64,000 bases of DNA from Adenophora triphylla var. japonica (taxonomy: Eukaryota > Streptophyta > Magnoliopsida > Asterales > Campanulaceae): positions 24,437-88,436 of the forward strand of contig JAFEMH010007472.1 in NCBI GenBank assembly GCA_022495995.1. Reading direction: 5' to 3'. The notes below the pieces were generated by a model. That model was given only the letters and a program-made list of their open reading frames with translations, had not been told where the DNA came from and did not search any database. The stretch's first letter is position 1; the number at the start of each line of letters is the position of its first letter. This document shows positions 11,754-22,415 of this stretch, piece by piece. Made by a program: the position numbers and the translations under genes.

Positions 11754-12761
11754 CAGCAAGACATCCATACTGCCTTGAATTACAGCTTTTTTGCTAGCCT
11801 CAAAGGTAGCCTGCAAAGGATGGTCTTCCACGTCTTCCTTCTGTCCAGATGGAACTTTCATCAAGGCATCTGCTAATTCAAAAAGTTGAATTACTCAAGT
11901 AATAAAATAAATAGGATAAAAAAAATATTACTTGTGAATATCGTAGTTCCATGACCTTTCTTTCTTCATTCTTCTTTCATGTTTTAAATTTATTTTTATT
12001 AATATTCCTCCCCCATCAAACCCGATCTATGTCAAAATGTATCTATAATCAATAATTTAACAGAGAGAAAGAAACTAACAAGAGATTTCATGCTGAAGAT
12101 GAGAAAATCTACTACCAACATATTGCCTGACATCTTAAAGTCTGAGGTTTCACCTTAAAACCAATTGGTACTAAGGGGAGTGACCCAGGATCTTTATATA
12201 TTATAGGCAAGGTTTGTCAATTCCCAATGTGGGATAATATCTCTAACACGCCCCCTCACGTGTAGCCCAGGATCTTTATATATTATAGGCAAGGTTTGTC
12301 AATTCCCAATGTGGGATAATATCTTTAACACGCCCCCTCACGTGTAGCCGGGCTTTGCCAAAGGCTTACAACGTGGATTATCAATCGGGTGGCGCGGAGT
12401 AACATTGTGGGCCGTTGTTCCCTTATTTTATTTTCCTTTTCCAATTAGAACTCCTTGAGCCAGGAATATCTTGTAACATATATATTCTTGATTGATCAAT
12501 AACAATTTCAAGTTTTGGGAAAATCATAATTTGTTTTCCTTCACAGCAGTACGAGCAGCCTAAAACCAAAGACATTCACTTAGCGTGCACACCAAATTAT
12601 AGATCATAAATTGACCCAAAAGTGAGGGAAAAAACTACGAAAATTGAGATGATCATCGACAACAAAACTGAAATAATTGACCAGAACCTTTAAAGCAAAA
12701 TCAGGGAGAGCAGCCTCAGGTAGCACTTCATTCGTTAGGAGAACATCAGTCCAAATAGCAC
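11754..12761 (-). pseudogene. VPS51 (UNHINGED-like) gene fragment, two exons
   Basis: On the minus strand, exon 12688-12761 translates as AIWTDVLLTNEVLPEAALPDFALK. Exon 11754-11872 translates as DALMKVPSGQK... and ends EASKKAVIQGSMDVLL. Both match consecutive conserved stretches of plant VPS51, the GARP/EARP tethering-complex subunit that acts in endosome-to-Golgi traffic. Exon edges have AG acceptors and GT donors (AAG|GTTCTG, CTG|GTAAAG). The exon that should encode the stretch between them was not found; that interval holds a duplicated LTR-like sequence. The following conserved DFRQLLDD stretch is also missing. Only about 60 residues of a protein of several hundred remain, so this is a fragment. 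Confidence 0.8.
12186..12349 (-). repeat. 82-bp tandem duplication, LTR/TRIM-like
   Basis: Two near-identical 82-bp copies (12186-12267 and 12268-12349) read on the minus strand as TGTTAGAGATATTATCCCAC... then TATATAAAGATCCTGG (TATA-box-like) and GCTACACGTGAGGGGGCG. This resembles the start of a small copia/TRIM-type LTR. I could not delimit a full LTR pair. Confidence 0.45.
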
Positions 12762-12769
12762 CTATAGAA

Positions 12770-13398
12770 TAATAGGTGATTATGAACATGATATATCAAT
12801 GTGATGGAAACAAGAAAAATCACCTGAAGCTGTAAGTCATGATCCCATATCGTAAACTGGAATTAGAAAAACTTAGCACAGTTTGAATTAATACTGCCAG
12901 GAGACTAGCTTTAGAATGCCAAACAGAAGTTAACTTCTCTAATATTATCAATATATGGGTACTGTACAAGTATTTAAGTGTCAGTGTTCCCATTGTCCAT
13001 GATTCACAGTGAAGGAGTAGTTAACATGTACAGTAAAACCACATTGCAAGGGAATCTTCTATTTCTATTATAAATAAAATTAAGAAATTTAAGGATGTCA
13101 AATGTTTGCCCAAGCAGTGGAATTATTTAGATTTCATGAGCCAGTTTCCTTTTGAAATGGATAATGATTGTCATAGTAGTTAACCAAATCAAGAGAAGAA
13201 GGGCAGAGAAGAAGGGCAAAGGAGAAAACAGCTTAATTCAGTTGAGTTAAATATCATAAATCATACATTTCTCATATTCAATGTAATAACCATGCGTACT
13301 TTTTAAGAAATGCTGAAACCATGGCATCTTTTGGCATCTTCACGCTAGATCAAAGGAGAAGGAAGTCTTTATGAGCAGTTGGGACAGATGGATCCCGA
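12770..13398. other. No gene seen
   Basis: AT-rich intergenic or intronic sequence upstream of the VPS51 fragment and up to the hAT target site. No coding exon, repeat array or element terminus was recognised. Confidence 0.4.
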
Positions 13399-13653
13399 TG
13401 ATGAAGGCCAAAATGGGCTTAGGCCCGTGGATTTTTTTTCGGCCCGTGGTCCGTGGCCCGTTTTATCCGTTGTCCGTGGCCCGTGGGCAAGCCCGTAGAC
13501 CGGCCCGTGTAATATACGGTACAGGCCCGGTTTGAATATCATGGTGACGGGCGGGCCAAGCCCGCGGGCTTCCAAAGCCCGTTTGCCCAATTTCCGTTTG
13601 GCCCGTTTTTTTTTTTTATAATTTATATTTAATATTTGAATAAACAACATCAA

Positions 13654-13806
13654 TTAACTTGTGTCCAAGTGGTAAGTAGCTATCCATTGTTCCATTTCAC
13701 TCAGGTTCGATTCCCCCCAACCCCATTTCATCTTTTCTTTAAAAAAAAAAAAGTTTCGATTCCCCCCAACCCCATTTCATCTTTTCTTTTTTAAAAAAAA
13801 AAAAAG
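13654..13806 (+). mobile_element. tRNA-derived (SINE-like) segment inside the hAT element
   Basis: TCCAAGTGGTAAG (13664-13676) resembles a Pol III A box and GGTTCGATTCC (13704-13714) matches a B box at suitable spacing. Downstream, ttcgattccccccaacccca and cttttcttt are repeated and followed by A-runs. No cloverleaf can be completed, so this is a SINE or tRNA relic rather than a tRNA gene. Confidence 0.45.
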
Positions 13807-13883
13807 GATAAAATCCGTTTGGCCCGTGGATCCTTGGATCCGGGCGAAACGGGCGGGCCTCACATCGGATCTATGCACGGGCC

Positions 13884-14009
13884 GGGCCGGGCTTTAGCCC
13901 GTTAACACACACACGGACGGGCCGGGCTAAGCCCGTTTCACCGTCCGGGCCGGGCTTTAGCCCGTTAACACACACACGGACGGGCCGGGCTAAGCCCGTT
14001 TCACCGTTT
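13884..14009. repeat. 63-bp tandem duplication inside the hAT element
   Basis: The block gggctttagcccgttaacac...ggacgggccgggctaagcccg occurs twice with a 63-bp period. Each copy contains GGGCTTTAGCCC and GGGCTAAGCCC palindromes that could fold into hairpins. Confidence 0.8.
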
Positions 14010-14060
14010 GGCCTTGAATTGACGGGCTGGGTAGCCCGTTTGGGCATCATCAGATCCCGA

Positions 14061-16200
14061 TCTATGCACACTACTCAGTCCGATTTATTTTTGGCACACT
14101 ACACGAATAAATTTGACACAGTCAGATAACTAATTAATATAGGGCTCTAGGAGTACAAGATAGTAGCAGAGCAACAGGGGTTCAAAAATACAAACAGAGA
14201 TAAATCTAATATGTTTAGAATTTCCTCTATAAGCTCGTCATAGGAGATGATGAGGAGATATAATTGATCTTAGGGTCTAATTTCCAGTATATGGAAGGAA
14301 AGAGGAAAGCTTGTGTCAAACTTTTTGAAACTTAATGGAAGATCGTTTCTGAAACATAGGTTCATTGCAGCCCCCATTCCATGTCATATTGTAGCAAACT
14401 CATCAAGAATGTACCTAATTGACAAGAAAGAGAAGAGTCATAGGGACGGAGGGAGTAGCAAACAAAGATGAAAAAAAATAAGAAAACCAGCAATTAAAGT
14501 ACAAGCAAGTATGTAGGAAGAATGCAAAATGTATAAAACAATAGGACATGTTCACAACACTAAAATAGGAGTGTCCGATAGGGTACGACGGGGTAAACCA
14601 AGCAAAAACATTAACAAACACAGAACATTGAAAAATAAGTCAAAAGACCCAACAATCTGGTCCAAAATTGAGGGCGAAGGGATAACCCAGAGCATATGTA
14701 AACTTAGTTAGGGTTAGGGTTTGCCTAATTAAAAATGTATGTAACCAAATTCCTTAAATCAAAGTAATTAGCCCATACAAAAAAGATTACGTTAACATAG
14801 ACAATTAATAAACAAACATATAATTGATTTGAGGGTTTTACCTTTGATTCTTAAGATTGTAAGGGAAACCGCCGGTAGTAAATGAACAGAAGATGTCGGC
14901 GGCGAGGAACGATGTTGGCGGCAACGGATTATATCGCCGGTAAGGACGTTGTTGGAGTACACCATGAGATGAGACAGAGAAAGAAAGAGGGAGAAGAATC
15001 ACCTGTAACCCCTAGGCTTGAAGACGATACAGGCGAGAAGGTGAGACTGGTGATGCCATTGACAATAGACGTTGCTGGAGTGCCATGGAAAGAGACAGAG
15101 ATTGAAGACGAGATGCAGAGGGGCGGAGAGAAATAGAGAGGAGAGAGAAAATTAGATGAGAACGTTGGAAAGAAAATGAAAGAGGGTTCCATACTTCCAT
15201 TCTAACATACTCCCTCCGTCCCGCCAAGAGTGTCACCCTTTTAGGACTGGCACGTAAATTAAGAAAAAGTGTGGGAAAAATTTTTTTTGAGTGTAATTTG
15301 AAAATAGGAGAGAGAATTAGTGGAGAAAATAGTAAATTTATAAAGTGTTGTGAGTGTAGAGGAGAGAAAATTAGTGGAGGAAATAGTGGATGGGATAATC
15401 TATATTACAATAGACATCAGAAATAACCGCTACGCAAACAAGGGCTGAGATTAAATTTTAGAAAAGACAAATAACGGCCAGGATTGAAGCTAAAATTAGC
15501 CCCTCAAACCCACGTTCTCTTCTGTCCTTTCATTCTCTAACAGTTGCTACTTCTCCAAAAAAACGCCTCCTCACAAAACCCACTGATAGATCGCCCTAAA
15601 CTCTCCAAATCCCTTTCCAACTCTCTTTCCTCCATGGCTTGACTACCTGACCGATTCCACCTACTTCTACCCCAATTTCGACATCTCCTCCTGCGCCCTA
15701 ATCTCCCCAAATCCTTCTCCTTCTCGGTTTCAATCTAACAAATCCCTTTCCAACTCTATTTCTTCCATGGATGAATTATATAAACAACAATTTTCGGGTC
15801 CGATTCTTTAATCCCTCAGATTACCCTCAATCTCTCAACTATCTGCGAGTCATACGAATTAATCCGGATCTTGCGTTGTTATCTGTGTATATTTATTGTC
15901 TCCCCCAATTCCTTTGCACCAATTTTTTTGCAGAAACTATTCTTGATTGAGCATATCACTGAGAGCAAACACTTCTTTTCATTCTCTATATTTCCTACGG
16001 GTATGCTTTTTCTCCAACTCTCTCTCTCTATTTTCTCCTTCCATCACGAGCTATATAATTTTCTATTGTGATTATTTTTGTTTTGTTGTTTGCTCATGTT
16101 AGTATTATTGATGCTTAAATCAATTTGGGTTATGTATGTGTGTTTTTTTTCTTCTTCTATGTTTTCTTTAAATTATAGCTAGAGCCTTGAAATACAGACG
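14061..16200. other. No gene identified; MITE remnants
   Basis: A Stowaway right-end motif (gggacggagggagTA) lies at about 14442-14458 and a left-end motif (TActccctccgtcccgcc) at about 15208-15224, neither paired with confidence. Positions 14870-15190 are G/A-rich with short open frames on both strands that show no family signature. Positions 15500-15760 are C/T-rich, like a 5' UTR, and contain ATGs without a long frame. I found no exon I could name. Confidence 0.4.
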
Positions 16201-16261
16201 TATCAGATGTTATGGTTTTGGTCACTGAAAACTCTTTGTTCTTTAGGATTTTTTTGTAAAA

Positions 16262-17010
16262 CACCTCTTTGTCTTTCCTTCGGCAGTTCAATTTACTGAA
16301 TTTTATAAGTTAAATTTGGTCTTTCCTTTACAAGTTTACTTTGATCATTCACCGTTTCTTTCTTGACTCACCGAACCCATCTGGGACCTTAGCCACTTAA
16401 GCAGCTGAAGTTTGTCTATTCCCAGCCCATCAATGTTATCAGAGTCGATTTTTGGGTCACGATTAATGGCTTCCAGTATACGCTCAATTTAGTTTTCCAT
16501 TGTAAACAAAAACTGCACTAATGCTTTGCTGTGTAATAAAAGAGGTTACCTACTTTTAACTTGAGTAAATTGTTCCAAAAGAAGCTGCTAAAGTACTTTA
16601 GGCCACATGTGAGATTAAAGCTTAATGCACTGATATGGTGATAAAGAATGGGAGAGCTTATGTGTTATCTTTAAAAGAAACCACAAAGAGATAAAAGAAA
16701 TTGTAGGGACTACAGACACCTCTTTGTCTTTCCTTTAGCTGTTCAATTTACTGATTTTTATAAGTTAAATTTGGTCTTTCCTTTACAAGTTTACTTTGAT
16801 CATTCACCGTTTCTTTCTTGATCCATCCTTTTTTTACTTTATTATTATTATTATTATGTTGTAAAATAGCAATGCTCAGTTTATGGACAAATATAGTGGA
16901 AAGTAGGATTGGAATGGGGGGGGGTTAGTTCGAAATTAACTGAAATGAAAATTGTCATTAACTCAATTTTGTTTTCCATTGTAAACAAAAACTACACTAA
17001 TGCTTTGCTG
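16262..17010. repeat. Imperfect ~270-300 bp direct duplication
   Basis: The segment 16262-16531 (cctctttgtctttccttcgg...ccgtttctttcttga... and ccattgtaaacaaaaactgc) recurs as 16713-17010 with small differences and different sequence in the middle. The first copy contains the short ABCB fragment; the second does not. Confidence 0.75.
16378..16432 (-). pseudogene. Short ABCB transporter exon fragment (second copy)
   Basis: The minus strand reads [17 protein letters not shown], nearly the same as part of the larger ABCB fragment at 17754-18003 but with one extra codon (LL). It is about 55 bp long and clearly a duplicated fragment. Confidence 0.75.
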
Positions 17011-17070
17011 GGATTACTTGAAATTAAAAATTATTTACTTATTTTATATTTGGTCTATGGGAAACAGATA

Positions 17071-17074
<4 letters not shown>

Positions 17075-17124
<50 letters not shown>
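17075..17124. repeat. (GA)n microsatellite
   Basis: About 25 uninterrupted GA units, followed by G/A-rich sequence. Confidence 0.95.
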
Positions 17125-17130
<6 letters not shown>

Positions 17131-17180
17131 GGGAGGGGACAGAGAAAGTAGAGAAGAGCGAGACATGATTTAGCACTTAC

Positions 17181-17474
17181 AGTGCAACCAATCTTCGCAA
17201 GTGCTGATCCATCAGCAGATGCCACAGCTCCTAGAATATCCAGACGAATGCGAGGTATGAGAAATGAATTTCCCAGATGAGATCAGCACTAGAATTGGTA
17301 AATCACCGGAAAAACAACAGCCAGTGTTGTTTCTCTAGCTGTCCCAAGTGGCCGGGCATCAGGTCTTATGGACTCGACTAAATGACGCTCATGAAAGCGC
17401 AAAGGAAAGAGGCGTCTAAAAGCATCAACTTCCATCTCTGATGACAAATCACTGGAGCCATTTGCCTAAGCCAT
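17181..17474 (-). pseudogene. RRP43-like exosome subunit fragment, first two exons
   Basis: Minus-strand exon 1 (about 17315-17474) starts ATG GCT, then has a TAG at 17466-17468, then continues ANGSSDLSSEMEVDAFRRLF, PLRFHERHLVESIRPDARPLG and TARETTLAV. Exon 2 (17181-17230) reads GAVASADGSALAKIGCT and ends at a perfect GTAAGT donor. This is the N-terminus of plant RRP43 (EXOSC8/OIP2-like), an RNase PH-fold subunit of the RNA exosome ring. The donor of exon 1 is not recognisable and the third codon is a stop, so it is non-functional. The remaining exons are absent. The ABCB fragment lies upstream of it on the same strand. Confidence 0.82.
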
Positions 17475-17753
17475 TCTTTTTTATTTATCTCTGCACCAAA
17501 CGACACACTTAGCCAAAGACACTGAAGCAAATTAAATAATCAAAAGAAACAAATACTTTCTCAAAATGCTCAACTCAAAAGGAATACCAGTTAATGTAAT
17601 GATAAGACAAGGAAAGAAATATTTAAGATACATTTTTGAAATGAGATATTTTCTGTGGACAAACTTTTATCAAATGTAAGACTCCTTTGGTGGGACAGAG
17701 GAGTCATTAATCATAAGATTAGGGGGGTTGACTTTGTTTAACCTGCGAGGGCA

Positions 17754-18003
17754 CATCTGGGACCTTAGCCACTTAAGCTGAAGTTTGTCTATTCCCAGCC
17801 CATCAAGTAGAATTTCACCTTCCTCTGGGTCATAAAATCTCTGCAGCAATGCTATCACAATTGATTTCCCTGACCCACTCCTGCCCACCAGTGCAACCGT
17901 CATTCCAGCTGGGACTTGCATGTTGAAGTCTTTAAATATTGTGCTCTCTGGGCATGATGGGTAGGCAAACTAAACGTGTTTGAATTCAATTAATGCTTGG
18001 AGC
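17754..18003 (-). pseudogene. ABCB (MDR/PGP-type) transporter exon fragment
   Basis: The minus strand encodes the start of a nucleotide-binding domain: [19 protein letters not shown], then [18 protein letters not shown], the Walker A motif GRSGSGKS (followed by Ile where Thr is usual), [18 protein letters not shown] and [13 protein letters not shown]. Homology then stops abruptly where GLVSQEP (Q-loop) is expected. The in-frame TAG is at 17970-17972. SCPES for the common SRPES fits a CpG-type C-to-T change. Plant ABCB proteins export auxin and other compounds at the plasma membrane; this piece covers about 80 of roughly 1250 residues. Confidence 0.9.
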
Positions 18004-18257
18004 CTCGCATATAAATATATAGCTGTTTGGCCCTCTCCGTCTTCTATGGGTCGGTTACTAATTGTGTGCATTCACCCGAGACACCTCACCCGTAGAAAAA
18101 ATTAATTATTTATGTTTTTCCTCTGTAGTTTGTTTGTTATTGATACTATTTTCCTTTATCGTCCACATCTTTCATATCCCAACATAAATATTATTGATCT
18201 AATAAAAATATTACTAATGATTTTTATTATGTTTTTAAAGTTTGTAAGTTCAACTCC
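18004..18257. other. Possible promoter/leader of the Helitron gene
   Basis: AT-rich sequence between the ABCB fragment and the Helitron ATG. No defined promoter element can be called with confidence. Confidence 0.3.
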
Positions 18258-20510
18258 ATGGCACAACAACCTTCAAGGAAAGGAAAAGAAACGGCGGCAC
18301 CACCGGAGGTATTCTTTACTACCATCTTTTAACCCTTACATTTTATCACATTCTGAATATAAATAGATAGTCTGAATAGAAAATGTAGTATGGTTGGTTT
18401 CATGAATGTATATGATTTTTATGATATTTCAAATATTATCTTCATGAATTCTACTATTTATCGTTATAAATGATAAATATGTTTTTAATATGAACATAAT
18501 ACTATCATGACCTTTACTCATACTACTTTATATTTACTATATCTTTTTATTCATAAATCTAAATGTGTAGGCAGATGATGTAGAATATCCCGATGAAATA
18601 ATTCAATCAACAAACCAACAAAGAATTTTACCAGCTTTAAATATGGAGTTAGGAGAAAGTTCTTCATCTAGCATATCTACCCGAAATACAATGAACGTTG
18701 GTTTGGGCCTTTCGAGACGTTCACTAGGACAAAGAAGACGACGATTACGTGATGAAGAGAATGTATTAACGTCTATTACCCCACAACGTTCAACTTCCAT
18801 TCAATCACGTGAAATGGGAGAACTCCCACGTAATGTAAGAGCCAGAGTCGAACCATCAATAAATGAACAAGATACCTACCCAAATTCATCAAACATTACT
18901 TTACATTCTTCGAGGCGAGGTTCAGCACAAAGGACACGACGATTGCGTGAACAAGAGTATGCATTTACGTAACTTAATTAATTTTTTAATCCTATTTAAT
19001 TCTATTAAATTTATCTTAAAAATAATCACTTGACTTTCCAAATGTATAGGTCAAAAATATTAGAAGACCATGATATAAGTCAACAAATTTTCACTCAAAG
19101 TCGGCATTCCCTTGGTAGAATGAAAATCGTGTGTGAACATTGTGATGCATTGCATTGGATTGATGAGAAATTGGTTCGTTCTTCTCCAAATCGTCCCAAA
19201 TTTGGAACATGTTGCTTGGAAGGACAAGTTAAGCTTCCCCGACTTCGTGAACCTCCTACCCTGTTTAGGTCATTATATGATGGTAATGACGATAGCTCGA
19301 CGTCGTTTTTTCAAGATATTCGACGATATAATTCTGTAAATGCTTTTACGAGTCTTGGATGTGCAATGGACGATCGTGTACTCCTTAGTCGGGGTCCTTA
19401 TAGTTTCACCATACACGGTGAGTTGCGACATCGAACGGGTGCATTATTGCCACAACAGGGAGCAGAGCCGATATATGCCCAACTTTACATCTATGATCCC
19501 ACGAGAGCATTGGACAGTCGTCAACGTCGAAATCCAATGTTAGATCGCGATCTCTTAGGCAACATCCAAGAATGTTTGTTACGAAACAATCCATTTGTGC
19601 ATCTCTTTCGTCAAGCATACGAAGTATTACAACAAGAAAATCAAAATCAGGATGACCAAAATTTACCTGCATATTTGCACTATGATCCAAGAAGAGATCA
19701 ACGCAGGTATAATGCACCCATTGTAGATGAGATTGTCGTTATCGTGCCTGGTGATGGTACTGAGGCAAGGAGATCCAGAGATATAATTCTGCACTATAAA
19801 GGAACCCAAGGCTTAACGCGTATAAGTGAATCTCATCCGGCTTACGCACCATTACATTATGTGCTATTGTTTCCATTTGGCAAGCTAGGATGGGAACCGA
19901 CATGACTGTTTGGGATGTGGATAGAAATGTTCCCAGTACTAAACAGAGAAATCGTCTCACAATGATGGATTATTATAGCTATCATTTATTCGAACGAACA
20001 AGCGAGTATTCAACAATTTTGAGAGGCCGAAAACTATTTCAGGAATTTTTGGTAGATGCTTGGGCTGCAACAGAGCAAAATCGACTTACTTATATCAGAG
20101 AAAATCAAGAGTTCTTTATTCGTTCTGATCGGTATAGAGATCTCTAAGAAATCTTTGATGAAGAAGGTCCAAGCCCTGATCAAATTGGAAGAAGATTTAT
20201 CCTCCCATCTTCTTTTATTGGGGGGCCAAGACAAATGTATGAAATTTTTCAAGATTCTATGGCTATTACACGTGCATACAAGCATCCAGATATATTTTTA
20301 ACCATGACTGCCAACCCAGCATGGCCAGAAATTAGAGATGCTCTGCTACCGAATCAAACTTCAGCTGATCGTCCAGATTTAGTTGCTCGAGTTTTTGAGT
20401 TGAAGAGAAGAGAATTGATGAAAATAGTAAAAAATAAAAGGGTGTTTGGAAAAATAGAAGCATATGTTTTCACAATAGAGTTTCAGAAAAGAGGATTGCC
20501 TCATATGCAC
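18258..20510 (+). pseudogene. Helitron Rep-helicase gene, 5' part, disrupted
   Basis: Three exons splice in frame: 18258-18308 (MAQQPSRKGKETAAPPE), 18571-18968 and 19050 onward, each with GT/AG borders. Exon 3 contains the N-terminal Helitron helicase-like region (CEHCDALHWIDEK, YAPLHYVLLFPFGK, then GRRFILPSSFIGGPRQMYE and PDIFLTMTANPAWPEI) and reaches the rolling-circle Rep motif QKRGLPHMH (H-x-H at 20502-20510). It carries a one-base deletion near 19895 and an in-frame TAA at 20144-20146. It is cut at 20510 by the LTR of the next element, losing the catalytic Tyr region and the entire helicase. The protein would nick and unwind DNA during rolling-circle transposition. Confidence 0.9.
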
Positions 20511-22151
20511 TGTAAGTGCTCCAATTTGAGTTGGTAGTTTTTTCGTTAGAAAGTTAACGAAAGTTTTAACATTTCTAACATTTATAACAATCTCTAACCT
20601 TCCTAACCAAGCAAGAGTAGGTTAGGGTTTGCCATTTAAAGTTAAACCAAAAAAGGAATCCAAAAAAGCAAAAGAATTAAGAAAATCCGAAGCTTGACAA
20701 GTTGAAAAACAATTTCTGCTGATATTTTGAAAAATATTCTTCCTGTTCAAAGCCTGGAGCAGCATTTAATGCACCAGGCACGTTTTACAACCCCGTCCGC
20801 GCGGATATGTTTGATCCTCACAGAGGGCTATAAATTAAGCCCTCCTCTCTCAGTTTACATAACACATTTTGACACAGCAACGAAGTTCTGGCGAAATATA
20901 GAGAGAAAACAGTGGGAATCCTTTGATTGCCACCATTTTCTCTTGAATATTTCCCAATCCACTCCAAACATTCTCAAATCACTCTTAAACACACCAAGCT
21001 CAAGCTTGAAACACTACTCAAGAGGAAGATTAGGGAGAAAACATGGAGGACTTAAGTGTTATCCACTTGTTTTCTCTTTGATCAACTCTATCATCAAACC
21101 CTAAACACATTCAAGCCTTGAATCCACCCAAACACAAATCCAAACACCAAATCTTGATACTCCTCAAGTCAAAACACCAAATCTTGATACTCCTCAAGTC
21201 AAATTCCAAGCCTAGGAAGATAGGGTGTCACCATTGGTAAAGCCCTCCTTCTCAAAACCCTAAAATTCTCTTTTAACTTCTTGTTCATCTTGTTCTTCTT
21301 ACTTGGGTCTTTTTGATGTTTATTTTAACTTAAGTTTTGACCCAAGATGGTCATCTTGAAGTTCATCTTCATGAATGACCATCTCAAATGGTCCACATTT
21401 TAGATCTCTAGTTGATTTTTCTCTTAAATTTCATTTCTACAAAACATCCCCTTTCCCTTTGCAAAGGACATGTTTCAACCCCATAAATTCCCCAAGGATG
21501 ACTTGAATATGATAACCACTTAACAAAAAGTAGTGGTATCAAGTCTAGGGATGAAAATGGGGTGAACATAGATGCAAATCCCCCAAAAATCACATTTTCC
21601 CTCAAGAACATCTTGCTGTCCAGTAGCATTGTTCTGAGACCTCAGTCCATTTCCCTATTTTTTGGACCCAGTAAAACTTGGAATTGGATGTTTACTACAA
21701 AACACTTTTTGTAGCCAACATCCAGATCTTTCCAGACATATTTTTATTTTATTTTTTGGGTGAGTAAAACTCCTCTTTTCAATTTTTCTTTCAGAGGCCA
21801 GTTCATCAGCTTCTGGAAATCCAGATTCCACATCTGAGATTTCCAGAAGGTTTTGACCCCTCAAACTTCTTCAAAATGGAAAGTTACTTTGCAGAAACCC
21901 TATTTAGGGTGTTTTAAACAACTTTCATTCTCGGACTTTCCCCAGATTTTGAGGTTTTGAAGCCTTTAAGTCCATTTCAAAGTTAAGGGTCAGCTGCCTC
22001 CTTTCATTCTGGCAGAATTGCTTTTCAAATCCAAAAATCTTTTGAGTGCCAAGACTCAACCCAAAAATTCTCCAAAAAATCATGGGATCAGTTTAAAGTC
22101 TTAAAAAGAGATCCCAATTTTCACTTTTCCCAGTTTCAAATTATTTTGGTC

Positions 22152-22209
<58 letters not shown>

Positions 22210-22396
22210 AAAAGATTTTGAATGTTTGGAGGACTCGTTTTTACGAGGCGTTCCGGGTGCACACTAACGTCCTTCCCGGCACGTAACGTGACCTCCGAAC
22301 TCGAATCTCTTGATTCCGGGCATTTTTCAAAGTTTTGGCCCTTAAAACAAAAATGGCGTGGCGACTCCGTTTGATTTCAAAAATCGGGTACATCAC
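20511..22396 (+). repeat. 5' LTR of the gag-only element (1886 bp)
   Basis: Begins TGTAAGTGCTCC immediately after the Helitron H-x-H codons and ends GGGTACATCACA. It contains a long (AC)n run at about 22157-22208. It differs from the 3' LTR mainly by scattered transitions and by the length of the (AC)n tract. Confidence 0.92.
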
Positions 22397-22415
22397 AGTG
22401 GCGACTCCGCTGGGG
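22397..22415 (+). promoter_or_regulatory. Primer-binding site (PBS)
   Basis: GTGGCGACTCCGCTGGGGA follows the LTR end directly, in the TGGCG-starting form usual for plant retrotransposon PBSs. I do not assign the tRNA. The first 12 bases also occur inside the LTR at 22358-22369. Confidence 0.65.

Larger units (their letters stand above)
13399..14052. mobile_element. Non-autonomous hAT-type element, 654 bp
   Basis: The element is bracketed by a perfect 8-bp target duplication GATCCCGA (13391-13398 and 14053-14060), the size typical of hAT transposons. Its ends are inverted repeats: TGATGAAGGCCAAAATGGGC on the left, and TGATGATGCCCAAACGGGC when the right end is reverse-complemented. The interior is dominated by GGCCCG/CGGGCC motifs and has no transposase frame. 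A tRNA-like segment and a 63-bp duplication lie within it. Confidence 0.85.

Noticed and set aside
13654..13740. tRNA gene
   Set aside because: A and B boxes are present, but acceptor and anticodon stems cannot be formed, so it was kept as a SINE-like relic.
14882..15236. Overlapping frames on both strands in G/A-rich DNA
   Set aside because: Composition-driven; no conserved motif and no exon structure. Could be an eroded 5' exon, but nothing identifies it.
19406..19960. Minus-strand frames opposite the Helitron gene
   Set aside because: Shadows of the well-supported Rep-helicase exon on the + strand.
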